This document shows positions 10,267 through 18,314 of a stretch of DNA of 64,000 bases, piece by piece. Under the pieces are notes generated by a model. That model had not been told where the DNA came from. It was given only the letters and a program-made list of their open reading frames with translations, and searched no databases. The DNA is from Stutzerimonas stutzeri. GTDB taxonomy: Bacteria; Pseudomonadota; Gammaproteobacteria; Pseudomonadales; Pseudomonadaceae. Location of the stretch: positions 434,001 to 498,000 of the forward strand of contig NZ_JAMOHZ010000004.1 of NCBI RefSeq assembly GCF_024448715.1, written 5' to 3'. Position numbers and translations under genes: made by a program. The first letter of the stretch is position 1. Each line of letters starts with the position of its first letter.

Positions 10267-11523
10267 TCATGCTGGTGTGTCCGCCGCGCAGAGCTCGGCC
10301 AGTACACGCAGGCGGCGTTTGGATTCGGCGACATAGGGGTTCTTGAGGTCCCAGGCATAGCCGGCGAGGATCGAGCTGATCATTCGACGTATCTCCGGCT
10401 GGGCGTGTTCGTAATAAATCACGTCCTGGAAGCTGCAGTCGTACCAACCCTCTACGTAGGTCCGGAATGTATCCACGCCACGCTTGAGCGGCGCGGCGAA
10501 CTCGCTTTCCCAGTCCACCGTCTCGCCCGACAGCTGGCGGTGCAGAACGGCGGCGGCCATGCTCGCGGAACGCATCGCGATGGTCACGCCTGAAGAGAAC
10601 ACCGGGTCAAGGAATTCCGCCGCATTGCCCAACAGGGCGAAGCCCGGACCGTACAACGTTTTGACGTTGGCCGAATAGCCGCCGATCAAGCGTGCCGGCG
10701 TATCCCACTCGGCGTTTTTCAGTATGCCGCTGAGGTTCGGCGCCTCCTTGACGAACGCCTTGAGGCAGGCATCCAGGTCGAGAGGCCGCCCTTCGTAGCG
10801 TTCGGCACTGGTGACTACGCCAAGCGAGCAGCGGCCGTTGCTGAACGGGATGGTCCAATACCAGACGTCGCGAAGCTCGGGATGAGTAGTGATGAGGATC
10901 TTGTCGCGATCGAAGCGCGGGTCGTCGATGTTGTCCTTGATATGGGTGAACACGGCGCGGCGCACCGGGAAATTCGACGGCGCCTCAAGGTCGAGCAGGC
11001 GCGGCAACACCCGGCCGTAACCGCTGGCGTCGAGGATGAAGTCCGCCTCGATCGCATATTCGCTGCCATCAAGACGACGTGCCTGGAGCAACGGGCGCAG
11101 GCCTTCGAAGTCAACCGAAATGATTTCTTCCTCGTAGCGGATCTCCACGCCCTGCAACTCGGCCTGGTCAGCCAGCAGTTTGTCGAAATCGGCGCGCTGA
11201 ACCTGATAGGTGCTGCCATGGCCTTCGGTGAATTTGTCCCTGAAATCAAAATCGGTGTAGCGCTCGCCCCAGCCAAATGCCGCGCCATGCTTGGTCTGGA
11301 AACCAGCGGCCCGGACCGCTTCGAGCATCCCGGCCTCTTCGACGAAATCCAGGCAATGCGACAGCAGGCTCTCGCCAATGGAGAAGCGAGGGAAGCGCTG
11401 CCGCTCGACGATCAGCACGTCGTGGCCCTTGCGCTTGAGCAGGGCGGCGGCGATGGCGCCAGCAGGGCCCGCTCCGATTACGACGACGCTACGTTGTTCA
11501 GGATTCACGAATGCCTTGGTCAT
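10267..11523 (-). CDS. FAD-dependent halogenase-like oxidoreductase in aryl polyene cluster
   Basis: A flavoprotein of 418 residues. It shows the FAD motif GAGPAG (17-22), the flavin-dependent halogenase tryptophan motif WxWxIP (W221-P226), the FxxPxxSxG motif (F304-G312) and a Lys at 78 in a GFxxKxGxxF context, which matches the catalytic Lys region of phenolic halogenases. This points to chlorination or bromination of an aromatic ring, as in brominated xanthomonadins, although hydroxylation by a related monooxygenase cannot be ruled out. The start is uncertain: ATG 11523 gives the natural flavoprotein N-terminus but has no clear ribosome site, and the frame stays open to an ATG at 11676 that overlaps the exporter gene. 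Confidence 0.78.
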   Translation of the reverse strand: MTKAFVNPEQRSVVVIGAGPAGAIAAALLKRKGHDVLIVERQRFPRFSIGESLLSHCLDFVEEAGMLEAVRAAGFQTKHGAAFGWGERYTDFDFRDKFTEGHGSTYQVQRADFDKLLADQAELQGVEIRYEEEIISVDFEGLRPLLQARRLDGSEYAIEADFILDASGYGRVLPRLLDLEAPSNFPVRRAVFTHIKDNIDDPRFDRDKILITTHPELRDVWYWTIPFSNGRCSLGVVTSAERYEGRPLDLDACLKAFVKEAPNLSGILKNAEWDTPARLIGGYSANVKTLYGPGFALLGNAAEFLDPVFSSGVTIAMRSASMAAAVLHRQLSGETVDWESEFAAPLKRGVDTFRTYVEGWYDCSFQDVIYYEHAQPEIRRMISSILAGYAWDLKNPYVAESKRRLRVLAELCAADTPA

Positions 11524-11665
11524 TGCTTGACTCGACAAAAGGGGATGGTTGATGTCTGGCGGATGCCCAGCGCGTCCGGCAGCAGGGTGGAAGCAGCCCA
11601 GCAGGCTGAGGGAATTAGTTTCAGTTGAAGGGTCCGTGCAAACAGCGCGGCCGCTTGCTTCGAGC

Positions 11666-14005
11666 TCAGCATGCATCTTCCTGGTCCGGTTCGGCGGCCC
11701 ACGGCGCCAGGGCGAAGGCGAACACCAGACCGAGTCCTACCGCCAGGCCGAAGTTGCTCACCGCCGGTGTACTCGACAAGGCCAGGAGGCCGAAGGACAA
11801 CCAAGTAGTGACGGCCGCCAACAAGGTCCCGACCAAACTCACGGCGGCGCCGCCAATTCGCTCGCGCATGAGGATGGCGTAATCGACACCGATTGCGCTG
11901 ACTAGCAGCAAGCCGAACAGACCGAACAGGGTCAGCGGCTGACCCAGCCAGCCCAGGCAGGCCAAGCTCCCGAGGGCCGACAGCAGCGGCACAGAAATGC
12001 AGCGCAGGGCACCACGCCAGCCGAACGGTAGGCACAGCAAAGCGAGAATCAACGCGGCGGCCAGCAGTTTGAGGAGGGCGGCCTGGACTTGGGTATCGGC
12101 AAACAGGCGGTTCAGTTCGGCCAGCCGGTCAATCAGACTGACACCATCGATATCGGTGGCCAGGCCGTGAAGCGCCGCGCTGTCGCGAAGCCCTTGCAGA
12201 CTCACCAACCCAGCGACCGAGCCATCATTTTGGACGCCCAACCACAACGGCCGCCATGGCTCTGCCAGCGGCCCGGCAAGCACATCTGTCAGGGTCGTCG
12301 GAGGTTGTGCCAGAAGGCCGGCTACCTCCGCGTCGAGCATTTCGGGCGTCACGCCAAGCTCCAGTAGGGGCTGACTGGCTTCCAGCAAGTGCGGCAGCAC
12401 GAGATGTAGGCTTTCCTGAGCCGACGTTGGTGCGACCAGTTGGCTCAGCGCCAGATAACCGTGAAGTTTCTGCTCCGCAACCAGCGCATCGAGGCGAACG
12501 CCGAGCGCTTCCTGCCGCGTCAGCAGCTCATCGGGATTCGCCGCGCGGACCAGAAAATACTGGCTGGTCGGTTCGAAGCCGGTGATTTCGCCGATGCGTT
12601 CGGCCTGCTGCTGGAGCACTGGCGCACGGCTGACCCACTGGCGCAAATCGTCCTTGAAGGAAACTTGGCTGACGCCGGCAATACAGAACAGCACAAATCC
12701 GGCGAGCAGCCACGGCGTGGAGAGCCGGCGAAGCAAGGCATTGCGCAGCGTCAAACAGTGCCCGGCCCAACCCAGTGGGGCGGGCCATGGCTGCAGCGGC
12801 GCGGTCAGCAGCGATGGCAACAAACACGTGGCGCAGGCGAAGGCGCCGAGCAGGCCCGCGGCGGAAAACACCGCCACCTGGCTCAGCGCCGGGAACGGGG
12901 TGAACGCCATGGCCAGATAGCCGATGACGTTGGTCGCCAATGCCAGCGCCAGTCCTGGAAGCGTCAGGCGCAACGCCCGGTAGCTCTGCCACGGCTGCAA
13001 GGTCCAGCTCTTGGACAGATAGTGCAGCGGGAAATCGATACTGACGCCGACCAGGCTGGCGCCGAGCACCAGTGTCAGCACATGGATCTGGCCGAACAGT
13101 GCGATGCAGGCGGCGGCACCGCTGAGCGCGCCGACCAGGACCGGTAGCGCAACCAGCAGGACGCGCGGTGTACGAAACAGTGCATGCAACAAGGCGAGCG
13201 TCGCTACCAGCGAAATGCTGCCGATCAGGCTGGCCTCCTCGCGCGCCTGTCGCTGCCCATAAGCGGCATGCAGCAACCCGCCCGCGGTCAGCAGCTCGCC
13301 CTGATTTGCCTCGACGCGACGGCGGGCGTCGCTGACCTGATCCTCCACCAGCATGGGCAGGCGATCTTCGAACGCATCGCCATGGGTTTGCGCATGGATG
13401 ACCGCCCAGCGCTGCCCGCCATGTTCAGCGATCAGCATGCCATCGAGGCGCGGATGGATATTGCCCGGTTGCGGCAGCTGCCGTTGCGCCAGATCGGCGA
13501 GGCCGAACCAGTCCTGTTCAATCGGCACGATGCCAGCACTGTCGAACGGGTTGTACAGGCGTTGCAGTCGGTGTTGAACGAAGTCTTCCGGCGATGCGAT
13601 TAAGGCTTCGCGGCTCACCGGCCCGAGCAGCGCCAGTCGTTGGTCCAGTAGCTGCTGACGCACCGCTGGCAAGTCGGCCTGCACCGAGCGGCGAACCTGC
13701 GCGAACAGCCCGCTGGCGCGGAGGCTGTCGGCAATCTCTTCGGCCAGCCCAACGGCCACTTCTTCATCGCTGTGGTGAATCAGCAGCATCAGGTCGCGGT
13801 TCAGCGGCTCCTGCATACGCTGCTCGGCGAGTTGCTCCAGTGCGCCCGGAGTGCCGCTGGGCAATAGCTGCAGCAGGTTGGCGCTGACCGGCGAGCCGTT
13901 GCGCCATTGCCAGGCGGTCAGCCCCACCAGCCCGAGAAGTGCCAGAAGAAACAGCGAGGAAAGCCAGGACGGCAGCCTGAGCGCTTTGTCAGTCGGCGAA
14001 GTCAT
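11666..14005 (-). CDS. apeM: MMPL/RND-family exporter (ApeM)
   Basis: A 779-residue inner-membrane transporter with the two-fold RND/MMPL layout. One transmembrane helix is near residues 15-33, followed by a periplasmic loop and a bundle of helices from about 255 to 425. A second loop and a second bundle (about 645-775) complete it. It probably moves the lipid-linked aryl polyene from the inner membrane to the LolA-like and lipoprotein partners encoded beside it. The start overlaps the LolA-like gene by 17 bases. The 142 bases after its stop hold no convincing gene of their own. Confidence 0.9.
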   Translation of the reverse strand: MTSPTDKALRLPSWLSSLFLLALLGLVGLTAWQWRNGSPVSANLLQLLPSGTPGALEQLAEQRMQEPLNRDLMLLIHHSDEEVAVGLAEEIADSLRASGLFAQVRRSVQADLPAVRQQLLDQRLALLGPVSREALIASPEDFVQHRLQRLYNPFDSAGIVPIEQDWFGLADLAQRQLPQPGNIHPRLDGMLIAEHGGQRWAVIHAQTHGDAFEDRLPMLVEDQVSDARRRVEANQGELLTAGGLLHAAYGQRQAREEASLIGSISLVATLALLHALFRTPRVLLVALPVLVGALSGAAACIALFGQIHVLTLVLGASLVGVSIDFPLHYLSKSWTLQPWQSYRALRLTLPGLALALATNVIGYLAMAFTPFPALSQVAVFSAAGLLGAFACATCLLPSLLTAPLQPWPAPLGWAGHCLTLRNALLRRLSTPWLLAGFVLFCIAGVSQVSFKDDLRQWVSRAPVLQQQAERIGEITGFEPTSQYFLVRAANPDELLTRQEALGVRLDALVAEQKLHGYLALSQLVAPTSAQESLHLVLPHLLEASQPLLELGVTPEMLDAEVAGLLAQPPTTLTDVLAGPLAEPWRPLWLGVQNDGSVAGLVSLQGLRDSAALHGLATDIDGVSLIDRLAELNRLFADTQVQAALLKLLAAALILALLCLPFGWRGALRCISVPLLSALGSLACLGWLGQPLTLFGLFGLLLVSAIGVDYAILMRERIGGAAVSLVGTLLAAVTTWLSFGLLALSSTPAVSNFGLAVGLGLVFAFALAPWAAEPDQEDAC

Positions 14006-14606
14006 GAAGTTCGGTGGGGCTCAACTGATCGTCGATCTGGTTGTCGTTCAGTAGCAGCACGGTGCTGTCGTTCTGGGTTTCGAGAAGTTCGATTCGCTCG
14101 ACCGTTGCGCCGCCGCGAATGAGAATGGCGCTGAATATCTGCCCAAGCAAATGCGAGCGTGGTGTCAGCATCAGCTGCCAGGCCTCCGCTGTTCCGCTCA
14201 GTTCCAGCTCGAAATCGCGCTGCAATGCGGTTGTGTCGCCTTGCAGTACGGCGAGGAACAAGTCGTTCTGGCGAGCGGCGGCGCCCTGTTGGTCGGTTTT
14301 TTGCCAGCCGCTGGGTCCGCGCCGGGCGATGCCCGAGTCGCTGATTCGATAATCCTGCTGCAACGGCTCCTGCAGGAACCACAGCAGGCCGCGATCACGA
14401 GCCAGCACGAAAGTGCCGCGGCTGGTAAGCGGCAAGGGCAGCGCGCGCAGGTACTTTTCCTGGATGAAATTGCCGCGGACCACGGCAGGCTCGTTCAATT
14501 GACGACTGAGTTGCGCCAGATCAAAGGCGTGGGCGTTGCCTGCCATTAGCAGGAGGCTCAGTACCAACAGGATGTGTCCGACGGGACGGTCGAGCAGCCG
14601 CATCAC
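13989..14606 (-). CDS. apeL: LolA-like outer membrane carrier protein (ApeL)
   Basis: A 205-residue exported protein. The N-terminal signal peptide ends around MAGNAHA, and the mature part resembles the periplasmic lipoprotein chaperone LolA. In the aryl polyene setting it would shuttle the hydrophobic product across the periplasm. It overlaps the thioesterase gene by an ATGA, and its stop overlaps the start of the exporter. Confidence 0.85.
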   Translation of the reverse strand: MMRLLDRPVGHILLVLSLLLMAGNAHAFDLAQLSRQLNEPAVVRGNFIQEKYLRALPLPLTSRGTFVLARDRGLLWFLQEPLQQDYRISDSGIARRGPSGWQKTDQQGAAARQNDLFLAVLQGDTTALQRDFELELSGTAEAWQLMLTPRSHLLGQIFSAILIRGGATVERIELLETQNDSTVLLLNDNQIDDQLSPTELHDFAD

Positions 14607-15028
14607 GATAGTGCCCGCTCGACGGCTTCGACGAATACCTTGGGCGACGCCAGCAGCATTTCGCGACTGGCGATCTCCACGGCCACCTGCACGGTGCTGC
14701 CGCGGGTCATGCGCTCACCCGAGTCGGCGTCGCTGATCAAATAGTTGATCTTCAGTCGGTTCTCCCATTCGACCAGATCGGCACGGACGACGATACGCTG
14801 ATTGAAACGCGCGCCCCGCATATAGCGCAGTTGGACGTCGATGATCGGCCAGGCATAGCCGGCGTCGCGCATCTGAGTGTAGTTGTGGCCGATGTGATCG
14901 AGCAGGGCGCAACGTGCCACCTCGAAGTACTTCACGTAATGGCCGTGCCAGACCACATCCATGGAGTCGACGTCGAAGAACGGCACCTGCACCTCGACTT
15001 CTGCCTGCAGAACGCCCCCCTTACGCAT
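14603..15028 (-). CDS. apeK: Acyl-ACP/CoA thioesterase, 4HBT family (ApeK)
   Basis: A hotdog thioesterase of 141 residues like YbgC. The active-site signature DVDSMDVVWHGHYVKYFE (from residue 19) carries the Asp and His typical of the 4-hydroxybenzoyl-CoA thioesterase group. It could release finished or stalled chains from the ACP. The start overlaps the end of the ammonia-lyase gene by 8 bases. Confidence 0.88.
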   Translation of the reverse strand: MRKGGVLQAEVEVQVPFFDVDSMDVVWHGHYVKYFEVARCALLDHIGHNYTQMRDAGYAWPIIDVQLRYMRGARFNQRIVVRADLVEWENRLKINYLISDADSGERMTRGSTVQVAVEIASREMLLASPKVFVEAVERALS

Positions 15029-16565
15029 AAAGCCCCCAGTGTTGCGCGCGGATGCGTTGCAAACACAGGCGCAGCTCGCTCTCCAATGCGCGATCCTCGA
15101 TCAGCGGCGGGAAATCCTCGCCTAGTTCAACGTGCATCGCTTGTAACGGAGTCGGCAACGGGCGTGCGCCCTCGCTCCGCTGGCGCAGCCAGACGCCCTG
15201 GTTGGCCGCTATCAGCGTGGCGGCCGCGACCTGTTCAGTCAGTTCCAGGCTGCGCAGCGCATCGCGCGCGGCAATGGTACCCATGCTCACTTTGTCCTGG
15301 TTGTGACATTCGGTGGAGCGGGAGAAAACGCTGGCCGGCATGCTGTTTTTCAACGCCTCGGCGGCCCAGGCGCTGGTGCCGATCTGCACGGCCTTGAAGC
15401 CGTGGTTGATCATCGCCGTGGCAGCCGGTGCGCCGGATAGATTGCTCGGCAGGCCGTGGTTGTAGCGCGTATCGACCAGCAGCGCGAGCTGGCGGTCGAG
15501 CAGGTCGGCGATGTTGGCGACGAGGTTCTTCAGGCTGTCCATGGCGAAGGCGATATGGCCGCCGTAGAAATGCCCGCCGTGCAGTACGCGCTCGTTTTCC
15601 GCGTCGATGATCGGGTTGTCGTTGGCGCTGTTGAGTTCGGTCTCGATGAACTGGCGCAGCAGGCCCAGGCTATCAGCGAGCACGCCGAGAACGTGTGGCG
15701 CACAGCGCAGCGAGTAACGGTCCTGCAGGCGGTGCAACGGTGCGGTTGGTGCCTCGATGGCCAGGTCCTGGCGAATCCAGGCGGCGACCTGCATCTGACC
15801 GGGATGCGGCTTGGCGGCGAACAGGCGCTCGTCGAAATGTTCGGGATTGCCTTCCAGCGCAACCACGTTGAGCGCGGTGATGCGGGTGGCGAGTTTCAGC
15901 AAGTAATCGGCGCGAGCAAAGGCCAGGCAGGCCAGCCCGGTCATTACTGCGGTGCCGTTCATCAGTGCCAAGGCTTCCTTGGGCCGTAGCGTCAGCGGTG
16001 TCCAGCCGAGCTGACGATGTACTTCGGCGGAGCTGCGACGCTCCCCGCGGAAGATGACTTCGCGCTCCCCCGCCAGCGCCGCGGCTACATATGAAAGCGG
16101 AGTCAGGTCCCCGCTGGCGCCCACCGAACCTTCCTCTGGAATCAGCGGGAGAATGTCGTGCTCAAGAAAAGCCTGCATACGATCGAGCAGTTCGATGCGC
16201 ACGCCCGACATGCCATGGGTCAGCGAGCGTAAGCGGGCGGCTAATACCGCTCGGGTCGCTTCGGCGTCGAGCAGCTTGCCGAGGCCGCAGCCATGAAAGG
16301 TGAACAGGTGCTGTGGCAGCGCCTCGACTTGATGCAGCGGCACCGCCACCACGCAGGAATCGCCATAGCCGGTGGTCACGCCGTAAATCACGCCTTCGCG
16401 ATCCAGCAGCGTGTCGAGAAACTGCGCGCCGCGAGCGATGCGCTCGCGGAAGGCGCTGTCATTTTGCAGTCGAGCGGCCGCACGGCCTTGGGCGACGGTC
16501 AGCACATGCTCGATGCGTAGGTGGTTTTCGCCAAAGATTACGGGCTCAGTTGCGGCGTTGTTCAT
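15021..16565 (-). CDS. MIO-type aromatic amino acid ammonia-lyase
   Basis: A 514-residue HAL/PAL/TAL-family enzyme. The Ala-Ser-Gly that cyclises to the MIO cofactor is at 150-152 (GSVGASGDLTPLSY), and an N-terminal YGVTTGYGD loop holds the catalytic Tyr. At the substrate-selecting pair, typically Ser-His in histidine lyases and His-Leu in tyrosine lyases, this protein appears to have Phe-His (90-91), so substrate is not certain. No other hut gene lies nearby. Its place inside the aryl polyene operon suggests it makes cinnamate or coumarate as starter. It overlaps the acyltransferase gene by 20 bases. Confidence 0.85.
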   Translation of the reverse strand: MNNAATEPVIFGENHLRIEHVLTVAQGRAAARLQNDSAFRERIARGAQFLDTLLDREGVIYGVTTGYGDSCVVAVPLHQVEALPQHLFTFHGCGLGKLLDAEATRAVLAARLRSLTHGMSGVRIELLDRMQAFLEHDILPLIPEEGSVGASGDLTPLSYVAAALAGEREVIFRGERRSSAEVHRQLGWTPLTLRPKEALALMNGTAVMTGLACLAFARADYLLKLATRITALNVVALEGNPEHFDERLFAAKPHPGQMQVAAWIRQDLAIEAPTAPLHRLQDRYSLRCAPHVLGVLADSLGLLRQFIETELNSANDNPIIDAENERVLHGGHFYGGHIAFAMDSLKNLVANIADLLDRQLALLVDTRYNHGLPSNLSGAPAATAMINHGFKAVQIGTSAWAAEALKNSMPASVFSRSTECHNQDKVSMGTIAARDALRSLELTEQVAAATLIAANQGVWLRQRSEGARPLPTPLQAMHVELGEDFPPLIEDRALESELRLCLQRIRAQHWGLYA

Positions 16566-17493
16566 GGGTATTCCAGAAAGGGTAGAAATTGAACCATTGC
16601 ATCGGTGCGTCCAGACAGCGCGCCGCCAGGCGATCGGCGTAACGTTGTATCCACTGCTGTATCACCACGTCGCGCTCGCTGCGCCGCCACTGGATGCGCT
16701 CGGCGAACGGCTCTAGATAGACGTGAAAACGTTCGCCTTGTTTCAGGCAAAACAGCAGGTTGGCCGGGCACTGCAGCAGGCCGGCCAGCAACCATGGGCC
16801 CTGCGGAAAGGCTGCCGGCTGGCCGAGGAAATCAGCGTTGGCGATTCGCCCGCCATGCAGCGGTACGCGATCGCCGGCGATGGCCAGCCATTCGCCTGCG
16901 TCCAAGCGCTGGGACAACATAAGCATGGTTGCCGGGTCCAGTTCGCTGACTTGGATCAGGCGCAGATTGTTCGCGCCGGATTCGTCCAGCAGACGATTGA
17001 AGCGCTCGGCGTGGCGGGTGTGGACCAGCACATTCATGGTCACCCGGCGGCCCATCTCCGCCAGGGCCCGGCAGATTTCCAGATTGCCCAGGTGAGAGCC
17101 GACCAGCAGCTGGCCACGCGGCGCCTGTAGAACGGCGTGCAGATTGTCGTTGTCGTGTAATACCAGTCGATCCAGATCGAGGCGGCCGCCCCAGGCGTCG
17201 AGCTTGTCCAGTAGGGCGTCGGCGAAGGCCATGAACTGGCGATAGACCGACCGCGCGCTGGGCGCCAGCTCGCGCCGGCCGCTCCAGCTGGCGAGGTTGC
17301 GTTGATAGTCCCAGGCGCTCTGTCTGGCGCTGCGGCCGAACAGATAGAAATACAGAACGATCACATACAGCAGCGGCGTCATCGCACGCCGGCCAAGCAC
17401 ACGCACGGCCTGCGCTGTAAGTTTCATCAGCGCAAAGCTGCCGCGCTCGCGACGCCCGGCCCAATGCGAACTGGGTGCGGTGTGTTCCTTCAT
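16546..17493 (-). CDS. LpxL/HtrB-like acyltransferase of aryl polyene cluster
   Basis: A 315-residue membrane-associated lysophospholipid acyltransferase-like protein. A hydrophobic segment near residues 39-52 anchors it, and the HxxxxE form of the acyltransferase active site (SHLGNLE) is visible. It probably joins the aryl polyene to a lipid or sugar anchor. ATG 17493 overlaps the glycosyltransferase stop as ATGA. In E. coli, as I recall, the glycosyl- and acyltransferase parts are one protein (ApeJ); here they are two coupled genes. Confidence 0.85.
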   Translation of the reverse strand: MKEHTAPSSHWAGRRERGSFALMKLTAQAVRVLGRRAMTPLLYVIVLYFYLFGRSARQSAWDYQRNLASWSGRRELAPSARSVYRQFMAFADALLDKLDAWGGRLDLDRLVLHDNDNLHAVLQAPRGQLLVGSHLGNLEICRALAEMGRRVTMNVLVHTRHAERFNRLLDESGANNLRLIQVSELDPATMLMLSQRLDAGEWLAIAGDRVPLHGGRIANADFLGQPAAFPQGPWLLAGLLQCPANLLFCLKQGERFHVYLEPFAERIQWRRSERDVVIQQWIQRYADRLAARCLDAPMQWFNFYPFWNTHEQRRN

Positions 17494-18314
17494 CCGAGCC
17501 ACCGGCGCCAAAGTAGTTTGGGGGCACGCAGGAGCATTCCGCCAAACAGCCGCGCATGCATGGAGGAGATCAACAGGTTGTCGCGCCACAGGCGGAAATG
17601 GGAAACGCCATCCACCGGATAGTGAACGCGGGTCGGCAGCCATACCATCGGCTGCTCGCGCCAATGCAGACGCACCAGAATTTCGGTGTCGAAATCCATC
17701 CGTTTGCCCAGCTCGGTCGAGTCCAGCAGCGCTAGCGTCGGCTGTAGCGGGTAGACGCGAAAGCCGCACATCGAATCGCGAATCGACAGCGAGAGCGTGT
17801 TGATCCAGACCCACACATGGGTCAGATAACGCGCATAAAGGCGGCCTTTGGGAACGCTCGAATCGTACTGCGGATAACCGCAGATCAGCGCATCGGGCGC
17901 TTGGCTGGCACGGTCGAGAAACAGCGACAGACAGCCAAGGTCGTGCTGACCATCGGCGTCGATCTGCAGTGCATGGCTGAAGCCCAGGCGAGACGCTTCG
18001 CGCAGGCCGTTGGCGACCGCGGCCCCCTTTCCTTGGTTATGGCGGTGCCGCACCAGGTGTACCGATGGATGTTGCGCCAGTTCGTCGATAACCGCGGCGG
18101 CGACAGGGCTAGACGCGTCATCAACCAGGACGCAAGGCAGGTCTTCGGCGAGCAATGCCTGGACCACGGAGGGAAGGCTGCGCTCGTGGTTGTAGACCGG
18201 CACGACGACGCAGGGCTTGAACCAGTCGTCGTCGATGGCCAGCGCCAACTGTTGGTTTAGAACCGCCTCGCGCGGCTCGTTGATGACCGGCGCGGCCGGA
18301 GTGAGAGTGGTCAT
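17490..18314 (-). CDS. Family 2 glycosyltransferase of aryl polyene cluster
   Basis: A GT-A fold enzyme of 274 residues with the typical N-terminal VVPVYNHERSL nucleotide-sugar region, VLVDDASS, and the metal-binding DADGQHD motif. It likely adds a sugar to the polyene or its lipid anchor. It overlaps both neighbours by 4 bases. It corresponds to the first half of ApeJ if the E. coli protein is a fusion, as I recall. Confidence 0.87.
   Translation of the reverse strand: MTTLTPAAPVINEPREAVLNQQLALAIDDDWFKPCVVVPVYNHERSLPSVVQALLAEDLPCVLVDDASSPVAAAVIDELAQHPSVHLVRHRHNQGKGAAVANGLREASRLGFSHALQIDADGQHDLGCLSLFLDRASQAPDALICGYPQYDSSVPKGRLYARYLTHVWVWINTLSLSIRDSMCGFRVYPLQPTLALLDSTELGKRMDFDTEILVRLHWREQPMVWLPTRVHYPVDGVSHFRLWRDNLLISSMHARLFGGMLLRAPKLLWRRWLG

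Noticed and set aside
11524-11676. 51-codon N-terminal extension of the halogenase-like protein
   Set aside because: It shows no similarity to flavoprotein N-termini, which naturally begin about 15 residues before GAGPAG; codon pattern is mixed. Kept only as an alternative start.
15021-16565. Histidine ammonia-lyase of the hut pathway
   Set aside because: No other hut gene is near, the selector pair differs from Ser-His, and the gene overlaps pigment genes on both sides.
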